From Petasospora fabianii (taxonomy: Eukaryota > Ascomycota > Saccharomycetes > Phaffomycetales > Wickerhamomycetaceae), in the NCBI GenBank assembly GCA_022641835.1, contig CP048717.1, forward strand, positions 1,488,001-1,552,000: 64,000 nucleotides of DNA, written 5' to 3'. Below the pieces are notes generated by a model. It had not been told where the DNA came from. It did not search any database and worked only from the letters and a program-made list of their open reading frames with translations. This document shows positions 27,371 through 36,711 of the stretch, piece after piece. The position numbers and the translations under genes were made by a program. Positions within the stretch are counted from its first letter, which is position 1; every line of letters starts with the position of its first letter.

Positions 27371-28644
27371 ATGAGTAATAGTAACAAGTTCATTCGAAAG
27401 TTAAAGACTCTACCACAATGCTTTCATCAGGCCAATTCAGCATATGCTCAATTCCGTGAGCTTCACACTTCAGAGCCCCTAATTGCCTACTTTGGTACGT
27501 AACATCTTTCATTTATCCCTACAGAGCTTCCACTAACCGATCCTTAGCCGGGTTGTATACTCTCCAGATCATCCTTAATATCAGCTCTTCAGAGGAGCAT
27601 GTCAAAGATAAGAGTAATATAGCATTGCATCTACTCAATGTGCTTGAACAAGATCGAATCAAGCTAGAGAGGGATCCACAACTGAAAGCTATTGTTCAAA
27701 GCAGACGTAATTCTAGGGAATTTCTCATATCACATGCAATGCAAATGGAGGAATACATCATGGCAACTGTGTATTCTGGTGGTATTAATGGTAAGAGTGT
27801 CGAAAGACTATTGGCATGTGCAGTGTTGTATGAAGTTGCTAGAGGGTTGTTCCCCTATACAGAGACTTATGAAGTAGATCTTGAAGAAGATCTTGATGAT
27901 AAGGAGGAGGAGAAGGAAGCCCTGGGTGAAGCAGATGAGGAAGAAACTAAAGAAGAGACCAAACTTGACATTGATGGCTCTCAGGATCTTATTTCAAGTT
28001 TGGAACAGTTACGAAGGGATACCGAAGACGATACTAAGGTTGAAACACACATCACAGATGAGATTAACAAGTTATCAGCACACAAGACAAACTCAATTGA
28101 TGAAAAGGAAGATGAACTAATACAAAAACTCATTGAAACCAAACTCAGTGATATCACAGATGAAGATCTTGACGAACGAATCAAGTCATGTAAAACACAG
28201 GCCCGAGACATTATTGACTCTTTTAAATTAGGAGACAAAGCACCAGAACCTCGTGTGACCGATAAAGAGATCTCTTCAATGATTAAAGATGCTCTTTCAA
28301 CCCCCGAGGAAGAAGATGAACCATCAATTGCATTTCCAGAGTTACCTTCAACATTACCAGGGAACAACATAGATAAGGGAGGGTCTGAACAAGACATAGA
28401 TCCTAAGGAAGACACCAGTGAAGAGGACGAAGAAGAACAACAACAGGAACCAGTTAGACAGACTGAATCGGCACATATGCAAAAACAAGACGTTGAAACA
28501 TATCGATCACATGACCAATCATTAGAAGCTGCTCAGAGATGTGCCAAATTTGCAATCTCTGCTATAAACTATGAGGATGTCGACACTGCACTCAAGGAGT
28601 TGAAAAAAGCAGTGAAGCTGTTGGAGACTGTGAAGGGAGAGTAA
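27371..28644 (+). CDS. VTA1: Vta1, Vps4 ATPase activator (two exons)
   Basis: Exon 1 is 27371-27494 and exon 2 is 27548-28644, giving 406 residues. The second-exon frame has no ATG at its start. Joining to ATG 27371 gives the expected Vta1 N-terminus (KTLPQCFHQANSAYAQFREL, EPLIAYFAGLYTLQIIL). The tandem MIT-like N-terminal domain covers about residues 1-165. A long acidic linker follows, then the C-terminal VSL dimer domain (LEAAQRCAKFAISAINYEDVDTALKELKKAVKLLE). Vta1 binds ESCRT-III subunits and stimulates Vps4 during multivesicular body formation. VPS28, an ESCRT-I gene, is the next gene downstream. Confidence 0.9.
27495..27547 (+). other. spliceosomal intron in VTA1 (53 bp)
   Basis: The donor is GTACGT, the branch-like sequence is CACTAAC (27531-27537) and the acceptor is TTAG. 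Splicing joins TTTG to CCGGG in frame, giving F-A-G-L-Y-T. An earlier AG (27524) would leave the branch motif in the exon and is disfavoured. Confidence 0.85.
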
Positions 28645-28846
28645 TTGTACACACTTAATTTAATCAAATCAATGAACTATAAACCATTTGTATAGTATAT
28701 ATTTGTAAAGTGTCCCTACCGTCTGCCAATTCTCAACGGGCACGTAATAAACGAGTGATAAACTACCAACTTCTCTTCTCTTAGTTAAAGTAACCATTAA
28801 ACCAAAGAAAGAACCCCATCTAACCATAGATTATTGATCTTTAAGC

Positions 28847-29635
28847 ATGTCCCTTCCTCCATATGCACCTACATCTACACGAGCACCATCACAAGCCCGG
28901 TTTCAAGGGTCCCATATCAACCTCGACGAGCCCGTGTCCCTATACAATACATCGCAACAACGAGAGACTCAGGAGTCACTTGCCGAGCTTTATTCTATCA
29001 TTACAGTGTTAGACATTGTTGAGAAGGCATATGTTAAAGATACACTGAACAGTGGTGATAAGGATGAATATACTCCAATGGTTCTAAGGCTTTTGGCACA
29101 GTACAATACGCTTCTTAAAAACTCTGAAGTTCAACAGGTGTTTGGATCACTTGATCAATTTAAGAAAAGATATGGTCTTAATGTACCACAAGCGACGAGT
29201 CGTATTGAGATTGGTGTTCCTGCTACTGTGGAACATGCTGTTAATATGCCTGCTTTGTCATCCAATTCCACAGGGACAGGTACTGGTGGTGCTGGGGTAG
29301 GAACAACATCAGGAACAGGAGGATCAACAGGATTAGGAGGACCAGGAGGTTCAGCAAGAGCTGTGGCTGAAGCCACGGGGAACTTCATTACCGTCATGGA
29401 TGCTCTAAAGTTGAACTATAGAGCCAAGGATCAATTACATCCATTGTTGAGTGATGTTATGACAAGTGTTAACAAAGTGAGTTCAAAAGAGTTTGAAGGT
29501 CGTGCTAGGATCATTGAATGGTTAATCAAGATTAACAAGATGAACGTTTATGATGAGTTGAATGATGACGATACGAGACAGTTGTTATTCGATTTGGATA
29601 ATGCTTACAAGGGTTTCTACACAATGTTGGAATAA
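28847..29635 (+). CDS. VPS28: Vps28, ESCRT-I subunit
   Basis: This 262-residue protein has the Vps28 N-terminal core domain (EPVSLYNTSQQRETQESLAELYSI..., LNSGDKDEYTPMVLRLLAQY) and the C-terminal four-helix domain (ATGNFITVMDALKLNYRAKDQLHPLLSDV, RARIIEWLIKINKM). A Gly/Thr-rich linker (about residues 138-175) lies between them, longer than usual. ESCRT-I binds ubiquitinated cargo on endosomes, and the Vps28 C-terminal domain contacts ESCRT-II and III. ATG at 28847. It lies close downstream of VTA1 and converges on RPN12 with only 54 bp between stop codons. Confidence 0.93.
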   Translation: MSLPPYAPTSTRAPSQARFQGSHINLDEPVSLYNTSQQRETQESLAELYSIITVLDIVEKAYVKDTLNSGDKDEYTPMVLRLLAQYNTLLKNSEVQQVFGSLDQFKKRYGLNVPQATSRIEIGVPATVEHAVNMPALSSNSTGTGTGGAGVGTTSGTGGSTGLGGPGGSARAVAEATGNFITVMDALKLNYRAKDQLHPLLSDVMTSVNKVSSKEFEGRARIIEWLIKINKMNVYDELNDDDTRQLLFDLDNAYKGFYTMLE

Positions 29636-29689
29636 AACGACAAGCTTGAAGTTTAAGTCGTGCGTGCATTAATGAAGAATGGATCTTGT

Positions 29690-30568
29690 CTAGATAATAG
29701 AATCAATCTCTCTGGCGTAGTTAAGGGTGTTCTTAACAAGCTTTTCAGAATGGGTTAGTTTACCCTGTTGTTCATCAAAGTCCTCATCCATAACATCTTC
29801 ATCGCCATCTAGGGTAAATTTGTCATCATATGATTTGTCCTCAAAGATCAGTTCGTTGTTCTTGATTGTCCAACCTTGTTCTTCGGCAAATGATTCAACT
29901 TCTTTTTCACTGTTTAGGAACAAGAGATACTTAGCATTAGAGAATGGGAGACTCTTATAAGAGTTCTCAATTGATCTTGAAATTTCCTCTCTGATGGCAG
30001 CAAGCAATGTGTCGTTAAAGATATTGAACTCATTAAGTTTCTTCTTCTCTTCTGTATTACGGTTTGAAATGAGTTCCCATGCCTTATCATAGTAACCTTC
30101 AAGTACCCAGTTTTCAATCTTGATTGGATAGTTCAAATAGAGATCATTTTCAATGTTCTTAATGTTCTGTGTCAAGAACTCAAGCTCTGCATGGAATTGC
30201 ACAACGTCACCTTTTGAAAGCAACAACAACAGATACAATGAAAGTAGTTTGTTCTTGTTAACACTCTTGTGAAGCTCATCCTTCTTTGCAGAGTTGAAAT
30301 AAAACGCTTTCAATTGTTGCACATATTGCTCAAACTTATCAAACTCCTCTAAGTTGATGGCACTAAGTGCACCAATCTCCAAGATTGATCTTGATATCAC
30401 CAAATCAGCAACATAATCCTTATCCCCCGTACGTGTAAGATCTGGGATAAGTAATTTGGCTTGGAAAAGAAGCACTTTCATCTGTGGCATCAGCGCATCT
30501 GCCGAACCGTAGTCTTTGGCATCGAAATGCTTTTTAAGCGTATTAGTCAATTCCTCGAGGGATGGCAT
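29690..30568 (-). CDS. RPN12: Rpn12, 19S proteasome lid subunit
   Basis: The 292-residue protein starts at ATG 30568 (MPSLEELTNTLKKHFDA). The longer frame to 30583 begins with TTG and is not used. Family features include the helical repeats of the PCI-type lid subunits (LPIK-type ENWVLEGYYDKAW, LLAAIREEISRSIENSYKSLPFSNAKYLLFL) and the winged-helix region ending YAREIDSII. Rpn12 is the last lid subunit to join and triggers lid-base assembly. Upstream lie an Rpn4-like GGTGGCAAA variant and two Rap1-like motifs shared with RTP1. Confidence 0.92.
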   Translation of the reverse strand: MPSLEELTNTLKKHFDAKDYGSADALMPQMKVLLFQAKLLIPDLTRTGDKDYVADLVISRSILEIGALSAINLEEFDKFEQYVQQLKAFYFNSAKKDELHKSVNKNKLLSLYLLLLLSKGDVVQFHAELEFLTQNIKNIENDLYLNYPIKIENWVLEGYYDKAWELISNRNTEEKKKLNEFNIFNDTLLAAIREEISRSIENSYKSLPFSNAKYLLFLNSEKEVESFAEEQGWTIKNNELIFEDKSYDDKFTLDGDEDVMDEDFDEQQGKLTHSEKLVKNTLNYAREIDSII

Positions 30569-30626
30569 CGTATAGAAGGTCAATTGGGTGTGTTTGAATG
30601 GTAAAACTGTTGAGATGTTGTCTTTG

Positions 30627-30636
30627 TTTCGCCACT
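30627..30636 (-). promoter_or_regulatory. possible Rpn4/PACE-like site
   Basis: On the minus strand the sequence reads AGTGGCGAAA, close to the proteasome element GGTGGCAAA, about 60 bp upstream of the RPN12 ATG. A second GTGGCGGAA-like core is at about 30815. The match is imperfect, so confidence is modest. Confidence 0.4.
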
Positions 30637-30740
30637 CAAATTCGATTCGATCGAAAGTGTGTAGGAGATCCGGGGGACACGGGTCACGTGTATTAATACC
30701 CTCGGAGTTAATGAAATATCGGAATATATCGGAAATTTTA

Positions 30741-30774
30741 GGTGTCCAGGTGTTCCTTATTGGTGTCCGGATGT
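30741..30774 (-). promoter_or_regulatory. paired Rap1-like motifs between RPN12 and RTP1
   Basis: GGTGTCCAGGTGT (30741-30753) and GGTGTCCGGATGT (30762-30774) are in the same orientation, 21 bp apart, centred between two divergent genes. They lie 95-130 bp from the RTP1 ATG and 170-210 bp from the RPN12 ATG. Confidence 0.55.
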
Positions 30775-30868
30775 TTAACGTATTTCTAATTTATACCATT
30801 TTTGTCCCCCAGTGGCGGAATTAATGGACTTCATCTTAAGCTTATTAAGGCTACCAATGGATTAAAAG

Positions 30869-33667
30869 ATGTCATTAAAGCTTGAGAATGGACTCAATGT
30901 CCCACAGATTAGTAGGAATACTGCTTTGGACAGAATCTTTGCAGAACTTGAACAATTTCTCAGCATTGATGACACATCATCTACACCCGATGCCCTATCT
31001 CAGCTTTACCTAAAGACACAATCACCGAGGTCTGATGCATCTCTAATCACAAAGATCGATGCACTGACAAGTCGATGCTTCAACTATGTCCATACGATTC
31101 AGGAACTGTCGCTTGCCCAGGCACAACAACAACTACGGGAGAAAGATCAACAGAAGGCCAACCTCATCACCATCTCATTACACGATATGAAGTTCTTTAA
31201 TGAACTTATTAATGTCATTATCGTTCAATGCATTTATCCCTGTTTACCTCTGGGTGTTGGTATCCCCATTGATCAGAGAAGACTCAAAACTTATGGTAAA
31301 AGATTAAAAGTTTATCGTTTCCAACGTGTACCCAAAGATGAATGGTCTAGGGCCCAACCAGTATTGGAATCCATTGTTGAACAATTTGACATTGTATTTA
31401 ACCAAGGTGGTGACATTGCAGATCTCTTGAAGAAAGGAAGTGGATTCACTGATGTCTTAACTGCTTTAATGACATTGTATTTGGAAACTGGTGAACAAAA
31501 GTACTTGAACAAGTTTATCCATTTTGAAAACAAGTCAGAGTCATATAACCTCTTTGGTACATACACTGCGATGATCCAGGGTTGTAAAGTTGCTAAATAT
31601 CAACAGTTCTTAAGTAAAAGACTCAACAATACGATGATGAATCGAAGTAATGGTGTTTCGAGTCTAATGGACTTTATCGTTGGTGTCAGAGAAGATGAAG
31701 AGATTAACATTGAGAAGTTCGCTAATGTTAACAGAATCCTTTTATCCAAACCACAAGATATCACCAGTGTTGAATACTTTACCAAGATCTTTGACCAAAT
31801 ATATGACATACTTGTCATGATCAACAGACCAGTACTTGTCTCTGTCTCAGTCAACTTCATCAGAGTTGTTTATGATAAGAACAAGAAGATCATCCAGGAT
31901 TTCCTCTTTAAGAAGATCTGGGCCTCATTAGATCCAAATCTTAAGGGTGATGAACAACCAGGTGATACTATTGTATCTGTGAAGCAACTCAACGATGCCA
32001 TTAACGTCGTCATCTCCCTTTCGAAAGAAACATCTGCAGAGTTTCTCAATGATCTCTTTAGTCGCATCATCTTGAACCTTTGGTGTTACTACTTCTACCT
32101 CAAGAAACGCAAACTTGAATACAGTGCCATCTTATCGAACATAATGGTAACACTCTTTACAGTTACTTCAAACAAGATATTCCTCGAGAATATTGTTCTT
32201 AACTTGATCAACACTCAAGGTGATGGATGGAAGTTTCAAACTACTTTGGAGAACAACTTAACATCTATAGTGAAAACTGGTCCATTAGATGCTGAGATAA
32301 CAAGTTCTGAATTACTAAACGATATTGACCTTGGACTTGAGATCTTTGTTGAGTTATTAAAGAATCTAACAAATGACGTTATAAGGGAGCAATTCATCAT
32401 TGTGTTAAACAGATGGATCTTGAAGCAGGATAATCATCACCAAAATGAAGACACTTTGGATGAGACTAATCCATTCATTATGCTCATTGATCTCAAATTC
32501 TTGGAGAAGATGAATGAGTCGTTTAAAGATGCCTTAATGGATAAACCAGCAAGTGTTCTCCAGGTCATCCTTAACTTGCTCAAAGTAAAATTTGAGGTTC
32601 CCACCATTGAAGATGAGCAGGAACGTGAACCTGACTCTGATGATGAAGAAGAGGAGCTCCCTGCTACACCACAGAATAACATGACGATCTTATTAGAACT
32701 CTTGTCGGCAATTCTTACAGAGACACCACACTCTGAACTATCTAAGCATAAGACTACATTAGAATCTATTGCTAATTGTCTTTCCACATTCCCAAATAAC
32801 ATCCATTGTACAACACTATACAAGAGAATCACAGATTTCCTCTCGGACTCACCAATGACATCAGGAGTTGAAGATGAACGTACTCTTGATAAGGAACTGT
32901 TTGAACAAGCCATCACGTCACTTAATGATCCACTTATCCCCATCAGAGCACATGGATTATATCTCCTACGTCAATTAATCATGAAGAAATCTGATGTTCT
33001 TGCCCTTGATTTTGTCCTTGAGCTTCATATAGTTCAATTACGTGATCAAGAACCATTCATCTATCTCAGTGTGATTAAGTCTCTTAATGAGCTGATTGAG
33101 TTTGATAAGGAGGGCACCCTAAAGTTCCTACTTGAGTTCTATTCGAACAAGAAGGAAAAACTTGATGAGAGACTCAAAATTGGTGAAGTTGTACTTCAAT
33201 TCATTGATCATGCTGGTGAATTGTTAACTGGTGAACTCGTTGATGAAGTACTTGCTAGAACGTTGACTATAGTCAGGGACTTTGAAGAGGATGATAGGAT
33301 TAGAATGTCGGCCATGTCATTGATTGGTGAGGCACTTAGAGTTAATGCTAGGGGTGTCGACAAGTTCATTAAGGATTCCTTAGATTGTTCTATTGGTGTA
33401 TTGCAAATGGAGAAACAAGATATCATGAAACGAGCTGCTGTGGTGTTAATTGCTGATTTGATTGCATTTGGAGGACTTGAGATTGTTCCTAGAGGATATG
33501 GTTCCAAGATTAAGTCGGTTTTAGAGTATACAAGAAACAGTGCTAATGATTATTTACTTGTGGAACAGATTGAAAAAGCTCTTGGTGTCATTGATGAGTT
33601 ATTTAAGGAGAAGTTCAATCCAACTGAGATCCCATCTCAGTTTGGTTCTTTGAAGATATCAAAGTGA
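30869..33667 (+). CDS. RTP1: Rtp1/TANGO6-like factor for Pol II nuclear import
   Basis: This 932-residue all-helical HEAT/ARM-type protein has two conserved C-terminal blocks of the Rtp1/TANGO6 family. One is the PLIPIRAHGLYLLRQLI block and the other is LRDQEPFIYLSVIKSLNEL, followed by RIRMSAMSLIGEALR. A short acidic stretch (PDSDDEEEEL) lies at about residue 588. S. cerevisiae Rtp1 (981 aa) binds nucleoporins and RNA polymerase II subunits and aids nuclear import of the polymerase. The start is ATG 30869. The stop is only 20 bp from the convergent OPY1 stop. Confidence 0.87.
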   Translation: MSLKLENGLNVPQISRNTALDRIFAELEQFLSIDDTSSTPDALSQLYLKTQSPRSDASLITKIDALTSRCFNYVHTIQELSLAQAQQQLREKDQQKANLITISLHDMKFFNELINVIIVQCIYPCLPLGVGIPIDQRRLKTYGKRLKVYRFQRVPKDEWSRAQPVLESIVEQFDIVFNQGGDIADLLKKGSGFTDVLTALMTLYLETGEQKYLNKFIHFENKSESYNLFGTYTAMIQGCKVAKYQQFLSKRLNNTMMNRSNGVSSLMDFIVGVREDEEINIEKFANVNRILLSKPQDITSVEYFTKIFDQIYDILVMINRPVLVSVSVNFIRVVYDKNKKIIQDFLFKKIWASLDPNLKGDEQPGDTIVSVKQLNDAINVVISLSKETSAEFLNDLFSRIILNLWCYYFYLKKRKLEYSAILSNIMVTLFTVTSNKIFLENIVLNLINTQGDGWKFQTTLENNLTSIVKTGPLDAEITSSELLNDIDLGLEIFVELLKNLTNDVIREQFIIVLNRWILKQDNHHQNEDTLDETNPFIMLIDLKFLEKMNESFKDALMDKPASVLQVILNLLKVKFEVPTIEDEQEREPDSDDEEEELPATPQNNMTILLELLSAILTETPHSELSKHKTTLESIANCLSTFPNNIHCTTLYKRITDFLSDSPMTSGVEDERTLDKELFEQAITSLNDPLIPIRAHGLYLLRQLIMKKSDVLALDFVLELHIVQLRDQEPFIYLSVIKSLNELIEFDKEGTLKFLLEFYSNKKEKLDERLKIGEVVLQFIDHAGELLTGELVDEVLARTLTIVRDFEEDDRIRMSAMSLIGEALRVNARGVDKFIKDSLDCSIGVLQMEKQDIMKRAAVVLIADLIAFGGLEIVPRGYGSKIKSVLEYTRNSANDYLLVEQIEKALGVIDELFKEKFNPTEIPSQFGSLKISK

Positions 33668-33687
33668 TAATACAGAGTGACATACAT

Positions 33688-34791
33688 TTAGTGCTTAGAT
33701 ACATCTTCCTTTTCATCTTTCCTTGTCTTGACGATGGTCTTGAGTAGTACTAACCACTTTGTCAATTCGTCTTCTGAATCAGCACAGAATCTGATTCTCT
33801 TCTTTGGAGTAACGATAAGCATACAAAACACTCTTGATCTGCTTAATGGATCCAACTCAACACAGTCAATGATCTCATCGACGTTTATGCTTTTGTAAAC
33901 CTTGTTGTTCTCAAAATCCTTCGAGTTCTTGTAGAAATAGAGATAATGGTTTGTTAATGTTAGGTAGTACTTCTTCCATTGCTTATAACGTTTCTTGAGA
34001 CGATAGAGGTAACCACTATCGATGATGTGTTCTGGGGAAGTTGATGAAAAGGAATTGAAGTAGACGGTACGTTTGTGATGATGATCATCATCATCATGAT
34101 GATGACTTGTAAGATCTTCATTCTCCTCTGGGATTGATGTTGGGATCATCTCCTTTTCGTTAAAGTATCCAAGCGAGACAGAAGAATGGTTGTTTAAGAG
34201 AGCACCGGGGCTTCTTCCAGGGTTAGAACCCGTATCACTTAGTCCACCAGAGGTAAAGTTATCATCTGTACCTGAGAAATGGAAATTTTGAAGATCATGA
34301 TCGATAGAGTCACAATCATGGGTAATGATACGTTTCGTTGGGGAGAAAGTCTCCACTTCACCATCTCCTACTTGGTCTTCATCGTCATCATCATCATATA
34401 CTTCATGTTGTAATGAGCTATTCTCTCGATCACGACCTTCAACTTGTTCGTTACTACGAACAACTTGATCCAAGGCTTGTGCCCATTTGAGATATGTCTC
34501 TTTGTCTTGGGCTCGAAGATGGAAGACACGGTAACTGGTAACAACGATGAAATGCCACTTATTCGAGTCTGGAATCTCACTGAAGGATAAGATATCCTGT
34601 GCTGGGATCACACGTGAAGCCTTATACTCTTTGGAATCCTTATAATAAGCGAGTTGATTACGACGAAGAACACACCATCGTTTCTGCCATGAATGAGACT
34701 TTGCCCTTTTGTAAAGCCATGAAGAGAGTACAATTGCGTGTTGTTCTGGTTCGGCTGGTGCTGGTGGTGTCGGTGCTGTTGTCTCTGTCAT
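33688..34791 (-). CDS. OPY1: Opy1-like protein with two PH domains
   Basis: This 367-residue protein has PH domains at about residues 21-112 (SSWLYKRAKSHSWQKRWCVL ... WAQALDQVV) and about 255-355 (SGYLYRLKKRYKQWKKYYLT ... LTKWLVLLKTIV). An acidic, Ser-rich linker with a His-rich patch (DDDDHHHK) separates them. This layout matches Opy1 of S. cerevisiae (328 aa), which binds PI(4,5)P2 and the Mss4 PIP 5-kinase and tunes PIP2 synthesis at the plasma membrane. ATG at 34791. SUI2 is transcribed divergently. Confidence 0.88.
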   Translation of the reverse strand: MTETTAPTPPAPAEPEQHAIVLSSWLYKRAKSHSWQKRWCVLRRNQLAYYKDSKEYKASRVIPAQDILSFSEIPDSNKWHFIVVTSYRVFHLRAQDKETYLKWAQALDQVVRSNEQVEGRDRENSSLQHEVYDDDDDEDQVGDGEVETFSPTKRIITHDCDSIDHDLQNFHFSGTDDNFTSGGLSDTGSNPGRSPGALLNNHSSVSLGYFNEKEMIPTSIPEENEDLTSHHHDDDDHHHKRTVYFNSFSSTSPEHIIDSGYLYRLKKRYKQWKKYYLTLTNHYLYFYKNSKDFENNKVYKSINVDEIIDCVELDPLSRSRVFCMLIVTPKKRIRFCADSEDELTKWLVLLKTIVKTRKDEKEDVSKH

Positions 34792-35528
34792 AATCTGTTG
34801 ACTCGGGATAAGAATGAACGTATTGAGATATCGTGTGTAGATGTGGAATTGATTATGTGTTCATACTTATAAATGAGATGTATTTTTGTCTACTATACTT
34901 TTCCCTTGGGACTTGGGTATTAAGCACTACTTCTTTCTACTTTTTTTCTACTTTTTTCTACTTTCTTCTGATATATATGAAGATAGTATCATCAATATCT
35001 ATATAGACTAAACAAATTGCTTAAAAATCCAACAAATAATGACTTTATTCAACTATATTGAATCTATTATAGTCTGCCATTTGACGACGGGTAAAATGAT
35101 CTAACTCCAAATACAGTAATTCCCTAATCTGTCCATTTCACCATCTTTTCGCGCTTTTGTCGGTCGCGTTTTTTTTTTTCGCCCAAAATCGAAAAAATCA
35201 AAAAAAGAGCCGCGCGGTAAAGAAGACGTTTCTTATAAAACTCATTAAGATTAAATCACCAGAAGGAAGAAGTATGTTTTTGATTTGATTTGTTTGATTG
35301 TTTGATTGTGTTGGATTTAGCGGTTTCAATGGTGTAAGAATCGTGTTTAGCGCCCTACTGGTTCAGCGGGTAGTAGGGTTAATGATAATGCTAGCCGCTG
35401 ACTCATGATGCCATTACTCTATTGTCTTATTGCTATATTCTTCACTAATATCAGTTGACATTTCATTTTATGATATGTCATTACATTACTATATCCATAG
35501 AGACCACTACTAACACCACTATAGCACA
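34792..35528. promoter_or_regulatory. OPY1/SUI2 divergent promoter region
   Basis: This 737-bp region has a T-rich run broken by GCG words (35160-35215: GCGCTTTTGTCGGTCGCG, then poly-T and poly-A). A hairpin CCCTACT/AGTAGGG lies at about 35353-35378, and a Gcn4-type TGACTCA at 35399-35405. No ORF was seen. Confidence 0.55.
35399..35405 (+). promoter_or_regulatory. Gcn4/AP-1-type TGACTCA site upstream of SUI2
   Basis: This is a perfect TGACTCA heptamer 124 bp before the SUI2 ATG and just after a 7-bp-stem hairpin. Gcn4 is the factor whose translation is induced by phosphorylation of the SUI2 product. Confidence 0.5.
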
Positions 35529-36434
35529 ATGTCCACTTCCAGTTGCAGATACTATGAGAACAAGTACCCAGAGGTTGATGAGGTTGTAATGGTCAACGTT
35601 CAGCAAATTGCTGAAATGGGTGCCTACGTTAAACTCTTGGAGTATGATAACATTGAAGGTATGGTTCTCTTGTCCGAATTGTCTCGTCGTCGTATTAGAT
35701 CTATTCAGAAATTGATTCGTGTCGGTAAGAATGAGGTTGTTGTTGTCCTTAGAGTTGATCGTGAAAAGGGTTACATTGATTTGTCTAAACGTCGTGTCTC
35801 TTCAGAAGATGTTATTAAATGTGAAGAGAGATATCAAAAATCCAAGGCTGCTCATTCAATCTTGCGTCATTGTGCTGAAAAATTCGGTATCCCATTGGAG
35901 ACATTGTATCAAAGTATTGGTTGGCCACTTAGTCGAAAGTATGGTCACGTTTATGATGCTTTTAAGATCTCTATTACTGATCCAACAGTCTTTGAAGATA
36001 TTCAGGCCCCATCAGATGATGTTATGGAGGAACTTAAGTCTTATATCTCTCGTCGTTTGACTCCACAAGCCATTAAGATCCGTGCAGATGTTGAAGTGTC
36101 ATGTTTCTCCTATGAAGGTATCGATGCCATCAAATCTGCCCTAAGAGCCGCTGAGGAACTTTCTACTGAACAAATGCAAGTTAAAGTTAAACTTGTCGCT
36201 GCTCCACTTTATGTTGTCACTACACAGGCTTTGGATAAACAACAAGGTATTGACCTTCTTACAAAAGCTCTTGAAGTTATTGATGAAAAGATTAAATCTG
36301 CAGATGGTACAGCTACAGTGACAATGGCTCCAAAGGCTGTTACTGCTACTGAAGATGCTGAATTGCAGGCTCTCTTGGAGAGAAAGGAATTAGAAGCTGC
36401 TGAAGAATCTGATGAGGAGTCTGATGAGGAGTAA
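35529..36434 (+). CDS. SUI2: Sui2, translation initiation factor eIF2 alpha
   Basis: This 301-residue protein has an N-terminal S1/OB domain (DEVVMVNVQQIAEMGAYVKL). The regulatory phosphorylation loop LLSELSRRRIRSIQKLI carries the conserved Ser at encoded position 52 (Ser51 of the mature protein), the Gcn2 target. Helical and alpha-beta domains follow, with an acidic ESDEESDEE tail. eIF2 delivers Met-tRNAi to the 40S subunit, and phosphorylation inhibits eIF2B and switches on Gcn4 translation. The length matches S. cerevisiae (304 aa). ATG at 35529. Confidence 0.97.
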   Translation: MSTSSCRYYENKYPEVDEVVMVNVQQIAEMGAYVKLLEYDNIEGMVLLSELSRRRIRSIQKLIRVGKNEVVVVLRVDREKGYIDLSKRRVSSEDVIKCEERYQKSKAAHSILRHCAEKFGIPLETLYQSIGWPLSRKYGHVYDAFKISITDPTVFEDIQAPSDDVMEELKSYISRRLTPQAIKIRADVEVSCFSYEGIDAIKSALRAAEELSTEQMQVKVKLVAAPLYVVTTQALDKQQGIDLLTKALEVIDEKIKSADGTATVTMAPKAVTATEDAELQALLERKELEAAEESDEESDEE

Positions 36435-36600
36435 TCATTTTGCATATTATGGAAAAGAGAGTCAGAGAGTCAGTTGCACAAGAGATCCGGAAATTGACTA
36501 AAGCAAAACACAATGATTATTCTTGTTTTTCATGTACATTTAGTTTATTGTTTTTAAGAGATTTATTTGTAGAATTAAGGGAATAATTAAAGGTCTAAAA

Positions 36601-36613
36601 ACATCCGAACATC
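36601..36613 (+). promoter_or_regulatory. Rap1-like 13-mer upstream of MFM1
   Basis: ACATCCGAACATC lies 111 bp before the MFM1/LPE10 ATG. Confidence 0.45.
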
Positions 36614-36711
36614 TCTCGATTTTTTAAATTAAAAATGTGAAATTATAAGCGACAGTTAAACTTCATACTTAATAGACGATCAACGATCCACCTACCCCTA
36701 CTTCTCCATCT

